From: Rhodosporidiobolus odoratus
Taxonomy: Eukaryota > Basidiomycota > Microbotryomycetes > Sporidiobolales > Sporidiobolaceae
Assembly: GCA_034387635.1 (NCBI GenBank)
Contig: JAOANU010000002.1
Location: forward strand, 186,001-250,000
Length of the DNA stretch: 64,000 bases
Direction: 5' to 3'
In this document: piece by piece, positions 1 to 10,528 of the stretch
How positions within the stretch are numbered: the stretch's first letter is position 1
How the letters are laid out: each line of letters opens with the position of its first letter
Notes under the pieces: generated by a model
What the model saw: only the letters and a program-made list of their open reading frames with translations
Databases searched by the model: none
What the model was told of the DNA's origin: nothing
Program-made: the position numbers and the translations under genes

Positions 1-176
1 CCGTGCCTTCTCCCCCGGCCAACTTGCGGCAGCAAGGACCGGTTGGACTTTAGATGGTCAAGCCTGGAGACAGGCGAGCAGACATCAGACTGTGCGTCGA
101 TGACAATCGGAACGGCAGAAAGCGATACTTTGTCTGGGGCTTCGATATAGCCGAGGTGCACGTTCCTCTGTTCCCT

Positions 177-3100
177 TCACATCCATTCCTCCAGGCTACA
201 ATGACTGTCATCTGAGCCTGCCGCCGGCGTGAGGGACAAGTCGCCCCAATCCACCGAGCGGAAAGCGTCCCGAACGTCCGCCGAATCGTTCGTCAAGTTC
301 TGACCCGCTCCATCTGCGAATCCTTCTTGTCCTGATGCTGCGAGAGGAAAGGGTATCGAAGTGTAGAACGAGGAGTGGTCGGGCGTCGGCGAGAAAGCAG
401 GGGTATAGTTGGGTGCGGAGGTATCGGCAGCTCGAGGTAGGTAATCGGTCGCTGGCTGTTGTCGCTCGGGTACTGAACCGGACAGATGGGATGACAAAGG
501 TCGTGTCGGAGGAAGAGGTTCTATCAAGGGGAAACAGAAGGACAACATTGAGGGTTCAGTCAGCTTCAGCCATTGGGAAACGGGAGGTAAGAAGTGTACC
601 GTGTGGGGACGCTCCAGACGGAGTATGTATGTGTTGGACTGGTCCTTGTCGTGCGGCGGAAAGTGCTTCAAGCATGGGCAGCGTGCGCGAGGTATAGAAA
701 GTGGAGAGCTCTAAGGCTTGGCGGAACCTGGTATAATGATATGTCAGCTCTTGAGGTTCGTCAGTCAGAAGGGAGGGTAGCCTACCAATCACGTTCATCG
801 TCTGTGAGCGCGAACTCCTCGTTTTCGGGTCCGGTAGCTTCGCCCAGTTGCGAGTGTACGAGCGCAGGCCACCCGGGGAGAACAGTGTCGAGTTGCATGA
901 ACAGGTGGAAGACGTTGTGCTTGTCTTGCGAGCTGCAATGAAGCTAAAAAGGGGAAACTTCGTCAGCTGGGCCAGAGATAGTATTGACAAGTCGGACAAA
1001 CTTGACAGTAGAAGCTGCGGAAAAAAGACGGGATGAGCTCGTATGATGTGGAGGGTGCGGGCGAGAGACGCACGCGAGCAACCTCAAGCACTTCATTACC
1101 CGCAATCGCGACTCCCCTCGCATTCTATCCAACTCTGCATCGGTGCCTACCTCTAGGCTGCCACCTCCCTCCCGCGTCAAGAAAGCATGGATCTGCATGA
1201 TCAAGCCGACGAGCATGTCATCCGCACGAACGGCAAGAAGAATCGAATGGTCGACTAGGTGAGACGTGTTGTTGTTGGTAGGTGGAGAAGTGACGAGGTG
1301 CTGCTGAAGCCGTTGTATCGCGTTGTGAACCTGGTCGAGGAGGGACCAAAGGCTCCGAAGGAAGGCAAGGGCCGAAGCAGGAGTAGTACGGCGCGCTGTC
1401 GCGGACGGTTATCAGCGACGTCGACAGAGGAGGAAGGGGTGAATGGTGCAGAAAGCGCACGTAACAACACTTGATTGAAGACGCGGCAACAAGACACAAC
1501 GTAGAGAAAGACCTTGTCGAGCAACGCCGAGACAGCGTACCAGCTCTGCGATGCTAGGTTCCGATGTTCGACGGCCGCGAGCAGATCGGGGTTCGCCAGG
1601 TCCGGCATGTCAACACCGGCTGAGATGATGTAGTCGGTGAGTGCCGTGGCGGAGATGAGATTGTGGGCGCCAGCATGGACGGAATGAACGGCATCCGACA
1701 TCTGCGGAGATGAACAATTAGCGCGACCTACGGGCAAGACAGAGGGAAGCTGACTAACAAGGACGGCAAGAGCGATCCGCTGGCTTGCTGAGGAAGCGGC
1801 GGATGACTCGAGTTCAGCTTGACGCAAGTCAAGGAAAGCGCCAGCTGTTGTGCGAATGAGAAATCGCGCACTTCGGGCGTTATTCTCCTCGTCTGCATGG
1901 GACGCGAGGTAAGGGGCAGAGGGCACAAGGAGGAACGGGGCAAGTCAGAAGAATTGCCGACCCCTGAAGGTAATGCGTTGTATCGGGAAGTGCCAACGTA
2001 CGCAGCGAAAGTCCCATTAACCCGACTAAAGCTTCGAGGTCGTTCATGTTGTCCGGCGCGAATAGGCCTGCCTCCCACGCCGTTTCTCGTGCACGACGCT
2101 CGAGCTGCTTACACATGTGCTCGCGACGCGCGCCAGCTAGTTGAAAGAGGGCTGGGTCCGGGGTCCCATCTGCTGCAAGAACCGTAGGAAGGCCAAAAGC
2201 AGCCTGCACAACCCGAAGAATCAGCTTGAGATCGGAAATGATAGGGAGAGACCAAGTTGCATGCCGGTTGGGAAGTAGTCCGAGCTCCGAGCGCACATAG
2301 CACAGCGACGGATACTTGGGATGCGGGGTCAAGAGTCTCGAGGTGAGTCTTGTAGTACGGAAGGCGAGACGAAATGGCGGAAAAGGCTGCCAGCCTCGTA
2401 TCGCATGCTAAAACAGCGGCTACGGCAGCATTCCCGGTTAGCACAGAGCCCCAGAGTGATGCCGAGCATCACACGCACCATCAAGTAAGAAGCAGGTAAA
2501 CGCCCGCTGAAAAGTACTGCTCGACAAGCTTTCCTCAGCCCCACCAAAAGAGAATCCGAAGGATTCGCCCAGAACTAGCGAGGCCAGGGCGGATGCCTCG
2601 GCCGCGGGAAGAGACGGCGGGACGCTCTGCGCGATAGACGCTGCCAACGTCCTCCTCGAAGTTTCGGATGGAAAGGCATCGTGATCCCGTAGCGTCGACG
2701 TCGAAGCGATGGTAGCCGAGCGCGATGTCGGGAGACCTTCAGCCTTACGTAGTCTGTGCTCCAGGGAAGCTGGGGAGGAAAGCAGGTTATCAGGATTTCT
2801 CGTGGATAAACCCGGAGAAACTTCATCACTCACCAATTTGCCTCTCGAGAGCTGCAACTTTCTGTTGATCCGAACCTTCGATGACGTCTTCGCTGTTGAC
2901 CACAGGACGTGAACCAAGTCAGCGCCGAAGGTGTGGCCGAAACGGTAGGAACGGAAAAGACTCACACAGACACATCGTCGCCGTAGCCGCAGTCATCTTT
3001 GCGCTTCTTGCATCGAGAGCAGGTCGGGTACTGGACAGTGCAGCTCCCAGAATGTCAGTCCGTGGGACAAACCGCCAGCTCTTGCCCGAACTTGCGAGAA

Positions 3101-3610
3101 CCTGGCTCACCTCGCGTCCGCACCGCACCCTTCGTTGTCGACAGCTGCAGATTGACCGCATCAGAGGGCGTGGACTGACAAGAGGAAAAGCGGAGAAAAC
3201 GCGTACACCTTGCAGGAGCGGTCCGCCTTCTGGGTCATTTTGGGAGCGACATCCCGTTCATCCGGGTGATCCGGCGAGCTTCGAGCCTCCACCACCCCTA
3301 AAGAGCGCCTTCTTCCCACGACACACGAAGCTATCCGGTCCCCTTGCTCCTCTGAACGTCCGGGTCCTGGCGGGAAAATCAGGCCGGCTGTATATTGTGA
3401 TAATTGATGAGGCGGGTCAGGCGGAAAAGACGGATGAGGCGTATGGTGAACTCCGGAGGGCAAACAAGCGTTGGGCTCAGTCTCGTAGGGATTGTAGGGC
3501 GTGTAGACGAGGTGAGGCTGGCACGGGGCATGGCTGAAGGGCGCCTCGCGGTCCGACTCCTGTTCCGGCTGTTGAAAGAGCCGTCCGCCTCCCTTCGAGC
3601 CGTAGTACAT
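177..3610 (-). CDS. Zn(II)2Cys6 fungal transcription factor
   Basis: Multi-exon gene for a nuclear binuclear zinc-cluster activator. Splicing 3240-3000 gives the six cysteines spaced C-x2-C-x6-C-x6-C-x2-C-x6-C: a first half around CKVCRQRRVRC, then an intron, then YPTCSRCKKRKDDC. It is followed by a probable linker/coiled coil (QKVAALERQI, near 2850) and a long helical middle region typical of the fungal-specific regulatory domain, e.g. SVAVLCALGARTT and the segment spliced onto AAFGLPTVLAADG (2300-2050). The last exon starts near 525 after an intron with a GCTGACTGAAC branch point and ends in an acidic tail, LEEWM. The start chosen is the ATG at 3610, giving a Pro/Gln-rich N-terminus; the next Met, just before the cluster (about 3232), is an alternative. 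Target genes are unknown; it lies outside the hydantoin cluster. Confidence 0.85.
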
Positions 3611-4229
3611 TAAATCTGGTCTGCAACGCACAAACAGCAGCGGTACGAGAGAAGCGAAAGCAAGCGAAAAGTTGGTGAGAGGCGCGAGAAACAGCGAGAG
3701 CGGGGTATCGCGGCGAGATGAAGTCGCGTTCTGCCTTCGTACGACAGAGAGGCATGGTGCACCAGCGCCAGGCTTGTTGCACGAAGTGAGAGAGCAGAGG
3801 AGCTGCAAGGTCGGCCACCAGGTCAGCCAATCGTTCGGATGAAGATCAAATGACATTCGTTTGAGGTCGCGAGTGTGGAGTGCGCGTCGTGACGCGTCTC
3901 GGCAAGGACGGTCTTTGTAATGGCCCCCCGGACGTTAGGTAGCGGCGGCGCACCTTGCTCTTTCAGCAGGGAAACATGTGCATAAGCAAAGAGGCGGACG
4001 AACGGGGTAAAGTGGGACGAGTCCAGAGGAGAAGGTTGACTTCAGGAAGGCGAAAGCAGCAATTTCGAGAGAAGCGGACGACTGCTAATTGTATATTGTG
4101 CTGTTCATGGAGACTTTGCCTGCAGCGACAAGAGGGTGAAATTGACGAACCGAAGTAGAAGGAGAACTCGGCGTACTTACAACCCTGAGAAAGACGCCCC
4201 AGCCAGCCTCAGCTCGCCTACATGCCATA
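3611..4229. other. intergenic, 5' of Zn-cluster gene / 3' of Par14
   Basis: About 620 bases between two minus-strand genes. It should hold the promoter and leader of the zinc-cluster gene and the 3' end of the Par14 gene. No further gene was recognised; short frames here lack codon or family support. Confidence 0.5.
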
Positions 4230-5199
4230 TTACTTGCGGTCCTCGACCATGACGATGCTGCAAGGCTCCCGTCAGTCAGAATCTGACTTTGAGTGCATGC
4301 TGAAGCAGCTTGCTGGGCGGTCGTAGAGGGAAAGGAGAAAAGCGTACTGATATCTGCAGTAGTGGAGGGGAGTCAGCGACAGCTGCCTCAGACAGCCTGG
4401 CGCACGTGGAGACAAGGAGAGGCAGAGGTAGAGAAGGAGTGAACCAGCGGGAGACATACCCGAATTTGCTTTTGATTTCTCGGTATATCGGCGCTGACAC
4501 GGTGGACGGCGGAATGTCGAACGCCTGCTCCTGGAAAGCGCCAATCATGCCGTTCCGGGTCATCCAGCTGGGCAAGGCGAGCGAAGTTAGCGAGGAAGAG
4601 AGGAAGGAATGGCAAACAAGAACAGGCCGTTTTCGATGCGGCTGCCTTGGCTCCAAGGGGTGAAGGGGCGGCTAAGAAACCAGTACGTACCCGAGCGCAC
4701 CTCCCGTACGGGATTTATCCTCGGAATATATCGATGAAACTTGGTGAAAGGGAATTCCCTTCTTCAGCTGTTCCAACGCTTCGAGCGATTTAGACTGTTT
4801 TTCGCAGAGGATGTGTCCTGGACGACGGAGACGGAAAGTCAGCCAGGCTTTCACCGCGGGTTGGGCTACTCGTCGACTGGGCTGCTCGCCGGCTGGCCTG
4901 CTGGCCGACTGCGCTCCTCGTCGGTATGTATCCTTCCTCCTCCTCGCCGGCTGCAGGGTCGGCGTCGTCTCGCATTTCTTGCCCAGGCGATGCGCCGCCG
5001 GTACCGACGTCACGAGGCGTTCGACTCACTCAGCTTCAGCTGCTGAGCCGGCTTCAGCTTGGTCTCGTCGCCTTTGTCGTTTCCAGCATCACCATTTCCT
5101 GCGAATCGAACCATGGATGAGCAAGTCCAGTCCGGCGCCGGAGAGAGCGGCATAAGGACGGTACGTACCTTTGGCCTTCCCTTTACCTTTTGGCGGCAT
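4230..5199 (-). CDS. Parvulin-type peptidyl-prolyl isomerase (Par14/Pin4-like)
   Basis: Small prolyl cis-trans isomerase of the Par14 (PIN4) family, a nuclear/cytosolic folding and ribosome-biogenesis factor. Six exons were resolved by hand: 5169-5199, 5030-5098, 4691-4817, 4460-4567, 4348-4353 and 4230-4257, giving 122 residues, close to the family length. The protein starts with a Lys/Gly-rich basic tail ([10 protein letters not shown]), then the rotamase domain with [39 protein letters not shown] and the usual ending [13 protein letters not shown]. All junction phases agree. The fifth exon is only six bases. The ATG at 5199 is the only start giving the basic tail. A LINE element lies directly upstream and may separate the gene from its original promoter. 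Confidence 0.93.
4348..4353 (-). other. 6-base microexon of the Par14 gene
   Basis: The bases ATATCA on the minus strand lie between an acceptor CTGCAG and a donor GTACGC. Exon 4 ends in phase 2 (..TTC GG) and exon 6 starts C ATC GTC; only insertion of ATATCA gives GGA TAT CAC ATC, i.e. the conserved G-Y-H-I of the Par14 C-terminus. Skipping it keeps the frame but deletes Tyr-His. Confidence 0.85.
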
Positions 5200-5325
5200 T
5201 CGTATCTAGCACTGCGACGAACGACGCAAACTGTACAAGGCGGAGGTTTTCGATGGTGATGCCGAAGGGGGGAACACCTTGAACAGCTCTGGGGTTGGAC
5301 TTGGTGGGAGGCGCAGCTGGCTATT

Positions 5326-7827
5326 GTGCTCGTACGCACGCAGCTATACCGGTCGATTGAAGTATGGGGTGAAGCGCAACAGTCAGCCAAATCATCCTTG
5401 TTCCGTCTTGCCTTTTCTCCCTTCGGGAACCTCTCTTCCCCCGGTCCGTCTGGATTACCCTACGAATTCTACAGGGCCTGTCCAGCGGTCGTGGCTGAGG
5501 ATCTAGCGGCGACTTTTAACGAGACTTGGGCTTCTTCCTCCCTTCCCCCTTCCCAGACCGTCGCACATGTCCGCCTCCTCTTCAAGAGCCAGAAGGCCGG
5601 TGCAGATCCTAAGGATCTACGCTACTGGCGTCCAATCTCTTTACGAGAAACGGACTACAAGATTATGGCCAAGTGCATTGTCACACGTCTCAACCGTGTT
5701 CTCCCTTCCATCATTCCCTCTGTCCAGCATGGCTTCGTACCTGGTCGGCTGGCTTCCGATGCAGGTACTCACCTTCGCTTTCTCATACAGCTTCTCAAGG
5801 ATCTAGGACTACCCGAAGCTGTACTGCTCTCCCTTGACCAGGAGAAAGCGTACGACCTCGTCTCCCACTCCTGGATTCTTGAGTGCTACGAAGCGTTTGC
5901 TCCCCCTCCCTTCCTCCGCCTTCTTGGCGCCCTCTATGATGGAGAAGCGCTTCGAGCTCGTTTTATCGTGAATGGGTTTCTCTCGGATGGGATCCAGCTC
6001 CGGACAGGTATACCGCAAGGCGATCCTCTCTCATGCAATTCTTGGATCGTGGCTTTCCAGCCTTTCCTTGATGCGCTTGTAGTTCGGAAAATTTCGCTAA
6101 CCCTGTACTCTCCTCTCCCTTCCCCTCGTGTCCCCATCCTCACTCGCCTCGCGTTTGCGGACGATGTGATTTTTGCGGCCGAGTCTCTTGCCAAAGCACT
6201 TCCCTCGCTCACAGGGCTAGCCAAAGACTGGCAGATGGCGACGAACGGACGCCTCAACGTTCTCAAGACTGAAGCAGCAGCAATAGGAGACCGCGCACGA
6301 GAAGGAGCGGAAGCGAGCCAGATCCGGTGGAGCGAGGATAACTCGTTCAGATGGGCGGGCTTCCCCTTTTCTCCTGGTGAAGAGACACTACCTTTCTACT
6401 CACTGCTCCTCTCGAACCTGCAGGCCCAGGCTTCGAAGGCGGCGGCGGTTTACCTCGACCCTCGGACCCGGACCGACTTTGCCAACTCTCATCTCCTCTC
6501 CCGCTCCCTCCACCTCCTCTCCTTCTCTCCGGCGCCGACCTCCTTCCTTTTGGGCCTCGAGAACCTCCTTATCGACTTCGTCTGGGGTCCAGGGAGGCGT
6601 CATCTCCTGTCCAAGGAGAAGGTTTTCCTTCCGAGGTCAGCGGGTGGTCTTGGCCTCCTCAGCCCGGTTCATTTTGACCTCGCAAATTCGCTTCGCCTGC
6701 TCGACAACCTCCTCCCCGACCCTCCTGTCGTCTGGGCTGACGTTGCCCGGGCCTCTTTCTCTCGGCATGTCACCCCCCTCTCCATCTCGGCCCCCTCAGC
6801 CAACCTCACCTCCTTTCGCAATCCGTGGAGCATCTTCTCCCCGGGTTTGAAGCAGCCGGAGGACGCAGGCTGGGCGAGGATTGTACAGGCGGCGAAGGCA
6901 TCCCCACCCTTCCTCTATCCGCACTCCTGGACGACTTCCGACCTCCTTTCCCTCCCCCCCTCGCTGTTCTCTCCCTCGCCACAGCTTCGCCGCATTCCCG
7001 CCATTGCGGCTTTCTACTGGCACAATCGAGTGCCGCATGGGCGTGACTCGGGTTACGCCTCCTTCGTGGCCGGTTCGACCCTGGCGAGGGAAGCGTGGGA
7101 AGAGGTGCGGCGAGAAGACGACTTCCTCTCCTCCCTCCTCCCGCCTGCCGTTGGAGCCTACGATCTGCCCACTCTCCTACCTGCTCCCACCCCACCCGCC
7201 ACCTTCGCCTTATCTTTCCTCTCCCTCCCCCATGCCTTCTCTGCTGGTGAGGCTCGTCGACTACTCGCTGTCGCCCCGCGCCCTCTTCCCCTCTCCTCAG
7301 CTCTTGCCTCGCTATTCAACACTGCACCCGACGATGGTGCACTCGAGCAGATGTGGCGCTGGATAAGCAAGAAGCCAGCCACGGCACGGGAGGTTGACGT
7401 CCACTGGCGTCTTGCTCATGGCGGAACGACCACTGCAGCATCCCTACATCGCTTCGGCAAGCCGGGCTCGCCGGCGTGCGTGTTCTGCGGCATGGAGGAC
7501 TCGGTAGTACACTCTTTCTTCACCTGCCACTATTCAGCGGAATACTGGCAGGAGACCATTGCCCTCCTCGCCTCCGCTATCTCCCCCGACATCACCTCCA
7601 CCTCCCTCTCCCCAGCCGAGCTGGTCCTCGGCCTCCCTACCCTCTCCACAGCGGTCGACAAGTCCGTTCTTCCCACCCTCCGTGCGATTGTCGCCATCGC
7701 TCTTTCCACCATTGACGAAACCCGCCGTTCCCGCATCCGACCCGAGCCGGCCCTTACATCCCCTTCTCCGCCAGCCCTCGCCTCTCGTTTCCTCTTTCGA
7801 CTCGAGAACCGACTCTTGAGCGCCTGA
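5326..7827 (+). CDS. LINE reverse transcriptase, partial (5'-truncated)
   Basis: Reverse transcriptase of a non-LTR retrotransposon. Visible in order: SSPGPSGLPYEFY (finger region, about 5431), YWRPISL, a long block QHGFVPGR, the catalytic A block SLDQEKAYDLV, the B block GIPQGDPLS, the C block FADD at 6154-6165 with both metal-binding aspartates, then a thumb and a C-terminal zinc knuckle ACVFCGMEDSVVH..C near 7476-7530. There are no stops or frameshifts in more than 830 codons, so the copy is probably young, although without its endonuclease it is not autonomous. No ATG start is present; 5326 is a GTG inside an open frame and is not a biological start. Confidence 0.9.
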   Translation: MLVRTQLYRSIEVWGEAQQSAKSSLFRLAFSPFGNLSSPGPSGLPYEFYRACPAVVAEDLAATFNETWASSSLPPSQTVAHVRLLFKSQKAGADPKDLRYWRPISLRETDYKIMAKCIVTRLNRVLPSIIPSVQHGFVPGRLASDAGTHLRFLIQLLKDLGLPEAVLLSLDQEKAYDLVSHSWILECYEAFAPPPFLRLLGALYDGEALRARFIVNGFLSDGIQLRTGIPQGDPLSCNSWIVAFQPFLDALVVRKISLTLYSPLPSPRVPILTRLAFADDVIFAAESLAKALPSLTGLAKDWQMATNGRLNVLKTEAAAIGDRAREGAEASQIRWSEDNSFRWAGFPFSPGEETLPFYSLLLSNLQAQASKAAAVYLDPRTRTDFANSHLLSRSLHLLSFSPAPTSFLLGLENLLIDFVWGPGRRHLLSKEKVFLPRSAGGLGLLSPVHFDLANSLRLLDNLLPDPPVVWADVARASFSRHVTPLSISAPSANLTSFRNPWSIFSPGLKQPEDAGWARIVQAAKASPPFLYPHSWTTSDLLSLPPSLFSPSPQLRRIPAIAAFYWHNRVPHGRDSGYASFVAGSTLAREAWEEVRREDDFLSSLLPPAVGAYDLPTLLPAPTPPATFALSFLSLPHAFSAGEARRLLAVAPRPLPLSSALASLFNTAPDDGALEQMWRWISKKPATAREVDVHWRLAHGGTTTAASLHRFGKPGSPACVFCGMEDSVVHSFFTCHYSAEYWQETIALLASAISPDITSTSLSPAELVLGLPTLSTAVDKSVLPTLRAIVAIALSTIDETRRSRIRPEPALTSPSPPALASRFLFRLENRLLSA

Positions 7828-7949
7828 GCAGCGCCCCCTCCACCTCCTCCTCACCCCTCCTTCCCTCCTCCTTTTCGGCGTTCTCGACAACCTCCTTTCT
7901 CGAGTTCTTCCCTCTCCCTTATCAGGCGGTTTTAGTGGTTTGGGGTGTA

Positions 7950-7966
7950 CCCCGCTTCTTGCGGGG
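7950..7966 (+). other. Hairpin in LINE 3' UTR
   Basis: CCCCGC, loop TTCTT, GCGGGG. A stable stem-loop about 100 bases before the poly(A) end; in many LINEs the 3' UTR is what the reverse transcriptase recognises, so a role in template choice is possible but unproven. Confidence 0.5.
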
Positions 7967-8077
7967 GTAGCCGGTTCCACACTTTGTTGTACGCATGGAT
8001 AGGGTTGCTTTGCGTAGATCAAGTCAGGCTTATGAGCTTTCCGCCTTGTAATCGAACACCTTCGATACAAAAAAAAA

Positions 8078-8538
8078 TTCAGCACTGTCGCCGGTGATCC
8101 TCAGCCGCCCACAAAGTTCCGATTATACCTGCATGTAAACCCGCAACGTGAAGCGCCAGCATTCTCTGGCGAGCCACAACCGCCACCTTCTTTCCGCCCG
8201 TTCTTCTCTTCCCACTTTTTCTACGTCTAACGCCTAAAGAAGTCCGGCATCCAAAGCCTGAGCCAGGGGTACAAAGCGGGTCCGGCCGCGTAACCCACGC
8301 CTCACTCGCTCTCAATCATACAACTGCAGCATGAGGCGGAACGAGTTCTAGATTATATTCCAGTACAAGGCAAGCATCGTAGCTGTGTACGTAGGAGCTG
8401 CGCAGAGCGCGTAAGTAGAAGGTAGGGCTTAAAGGTATGTACGGTGACGCAACAAGGAAGAAGGCGGGCAGGAGAGGAGGAAGAGGTGAAAAAGGCGGCG
8501 ATAAATGAACAAGGTGATCGAGGTAAGCCTAAGGTTAC
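8078..8538. other. intergenic, LINE 3' flank and rhodopsin 3' region
   Basis: About 460 bases after the LINE poly(A) up to the rhodopsin stop codon. No gene was seen. Confidence 0.5.
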
Positions 8539-9906
8539 TTAGGCAGTCTCGACGACGTGGTTGGTGTGGTGGAAAGCGCTGCCTTCGCCGACGGGAGCAC
8601 CAGCGCCAGCAACGACCGGGGTAGCGGCACCGTGAGCGGTAGGAGCCATCGAGGTGCGAGGGGTGTCGGCGCCGACGCCGTGAGTGCCGTGGTAAGGGGC
8701 CTTCTCGTTGAGGAGACCCTGGTGGGCACCGTCAGAGACCTTGGAGGAGGACTGCGTGCAAGGCGGGAAAATCAGGATGGAATTCGAACATTGGAGCGGA
8801 GGGAGAAAACGTACCATGCCGAGGCGGGCGTAGTCGAGCTTCTCGATCGAGAGGCAGTGGATGATGGTGAAGACGGGCTTGGCGAGAATGTCAAGAACAC
8901 CGTAGGCAACCTGGAAAAGAAGACGTGGAAAGGTAAGGTCAGCTTTCGGGGTGGAGAAATCGAAATATGCGAGAAACTCACCATCTCGCTAGTAGGGGTG
9001 ATGAGGTTACCACCGTCGGCGACACCCCAGACAACAGGGTAGACGAGCCAAAGGATGGAGAGAATGGCGGTCGACTTGAGGTAAGCGGCGGAGAAGTCGC
9101 TACCGAGGCGAGCGGCGGAAGCGCGACCGGGAACGAGGAGGAAGTACCAGATGACGAAGAGGGCGACGGTTCCGAAGGTAAAGAAGCCCCACTTGTAGCG
9201 GGAGGCGACGAGAGCACCGATGAGACCGGTTTCAATCATGAGAAGGTCGAAGAAAATGACGATAAAGATTTGGGAGAGGGGAAGGCCGGTGGTGAGGAGG
9301 AGCTCGAGGAGGAGAAGGGGAGTGGTGATAGTCCAGTCGATGTACTGTGTGGAGCAGGTCTGTGAGCTGCTGAACCGGCAAGCGCGGCGAGAAAGATCGG
9401 TACTCACCCTCGCGTACCAGATCGAGCGAGTAGGGTAAGCGACGCCCTGAGCGACCCAGTTGGCGCCGAGGGACCCTCCACGGATGAACTCGACCTGAAT
9501 CGGGGTAGCGCCAAGGTCGGAAGCCATCGCAAAGCTGCAAAGAAAAGGGTCAGTGCCGGACAGACAAAGGGCAGCGTGCCGCATTGAGCTGTTGAGAAAC
9601 GCGACGTACTATGCGATAGAAGCAGTGAAGCACAACGCCGCTCCCAACTCGTGAAACGCACGCTCTCCAACCGGTCGGCGGTGACCTAAGGCAAAGATGG
9701 CAATGGCGCCAACCAGCATGACCGCGAAGACGGCCCAGAGCCAGTCGGTGGCATGTTGGGTGATGTCGATGTTACTCTGTGGAGCGCAAGGCGGGTCAGA
9801 ACATCAGACCGACCGCAGCACAGGAGACTGGAAGCAGAGAGAAACGCACAGTGAGAGGATTTTGCTGGATGCTGCCTCCGAAGGCACGGGCGGAAAGGGA
9901 AGACAT
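8539..9906 (-). CDS. Microbial (type 1) rhodopsin, probable proton pump
   Basis: Seven-helix retinal protein of the fungal opsin family. Exon 1 (ATG at 9906) encodes MSSLSARAFGG..; the next exon starts SNIDITQHATDWLW (helix A). Helix C reads RYIDWTITTPLLLLE: the counter-ion Asp and Thr of bacteriorhodopsin (D85, T89) are present and the D96 position is Glu, as in some fungal pumps. Helix G has VLDILAKPVF, with the D212 and Schiff-base K216 equivalents. The protein ends in a soluble Ala/Gly/His-rich tail (..HHTNHVVETA). All functional residues being present, a light-driven proton pump is likely; a sensory role cannot be excluded. It is the first gene right of the LINE insertion. Confidence 0.93.
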
Positions 9907-10528
9907 GTCGAGGGATCTTGCGGAAGATGGGACAGAAGTAGCGGTGATATCCAAGGGAGAGAGCAAGGTGAAGGGAGGGGAGAAGAGCAGAGCCGAACGC
10001 CTCAGAGGGCGTCATCCCCTCACACGATCTGCTTTGGGTCGGCGCGCACAGGACTCGGGCTAATTCTGTCCGTTGGCCGAAGCTGAGAACGCAAGCTGAA
10101 GCACAAATAAACTGGTTGCGATCATAACGTCGACCGAGTTAGGAAGGCCAAATGGCTCAACCTGACGTTGGCCTCTTCGCATCTCAGGCCGTCGATCTGG
10201 CTTGTATTTGACGAGCCAATGGCAAGCGGTAGGCAATCTTCCTCGAGTCTCCGACGGGGCAGATCAAGCCGTGAAGATAACCGAAGGTCCGTGAAGGTCG
10301 GCAAAGGTGAAAAAGCGAGATCAAGCGAAGCAAGTGTACCGTAGACAGGCGGAAGGCCGTCTGCCAGGACAGTGAGAGCTGCCCGGTGGCGGCAACGAGG
10401 CGATATCTGGAGCAATGCGGCAGCATGAGCACCGGTGACCGGACGGAAGACACGAAAAAGATAATTTGAGGGAGAGAAAGAAATGCACGACCAACGAGTC
10501 AGACAGCGCGAGACGAGAAGCTGCCGTG
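9907..10528. other. intergenic, rhodopsin promoter region
   Basis: About 620 bases between the rhodopsin start and the stop of the alpha/beta hydrolase gene, both on the minus strand. It may contain a leader with introns (CTGAC-like motifs), but no coding exon was recognised. Confidence 0.4.

Larger units (their letters stand above)
5260..8077 (+). mobile_element. LINE (non-LTR) retrotransposon, 5'-truncated
   Basis: A non-LTR element inserted between the Par14 and rhodopsin genes. It has an uninterrupted reverse transcriptase frame to 7827, a 3' UTR of about 240 bases with a GC hairpin, and ends in nine A residues (8069-8077). The apurinic-type endonuclease and ORF1 expected in a full element are absent, so it is 5'-truncated. 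The true left border is uncertain: an open frame starts after a stop at 5257, but recognisable RT homology starts only near 5430. I compared the flanks for a target-site duplication and found none that is convincing. Confidence 0.88.

Noticed and set aside
5200..5330. Target-site duplication of the LINE
   Set aside because: Comparison of the bases after the poly(A) run at 8078 with the left flank gave only scattered short matches.
6377..7366. Additional frames inside the LINE, both strands
   Set aside because: Shadow frames of the reverse transcriptase caused by pyrimidine-rich codon use.
8557..9365. Long plus-strand frames across the rhodopsin gene
   Set aside because: They are antisense shadows of the rhodopsin exons; only the minus strand gives a recognised protein.
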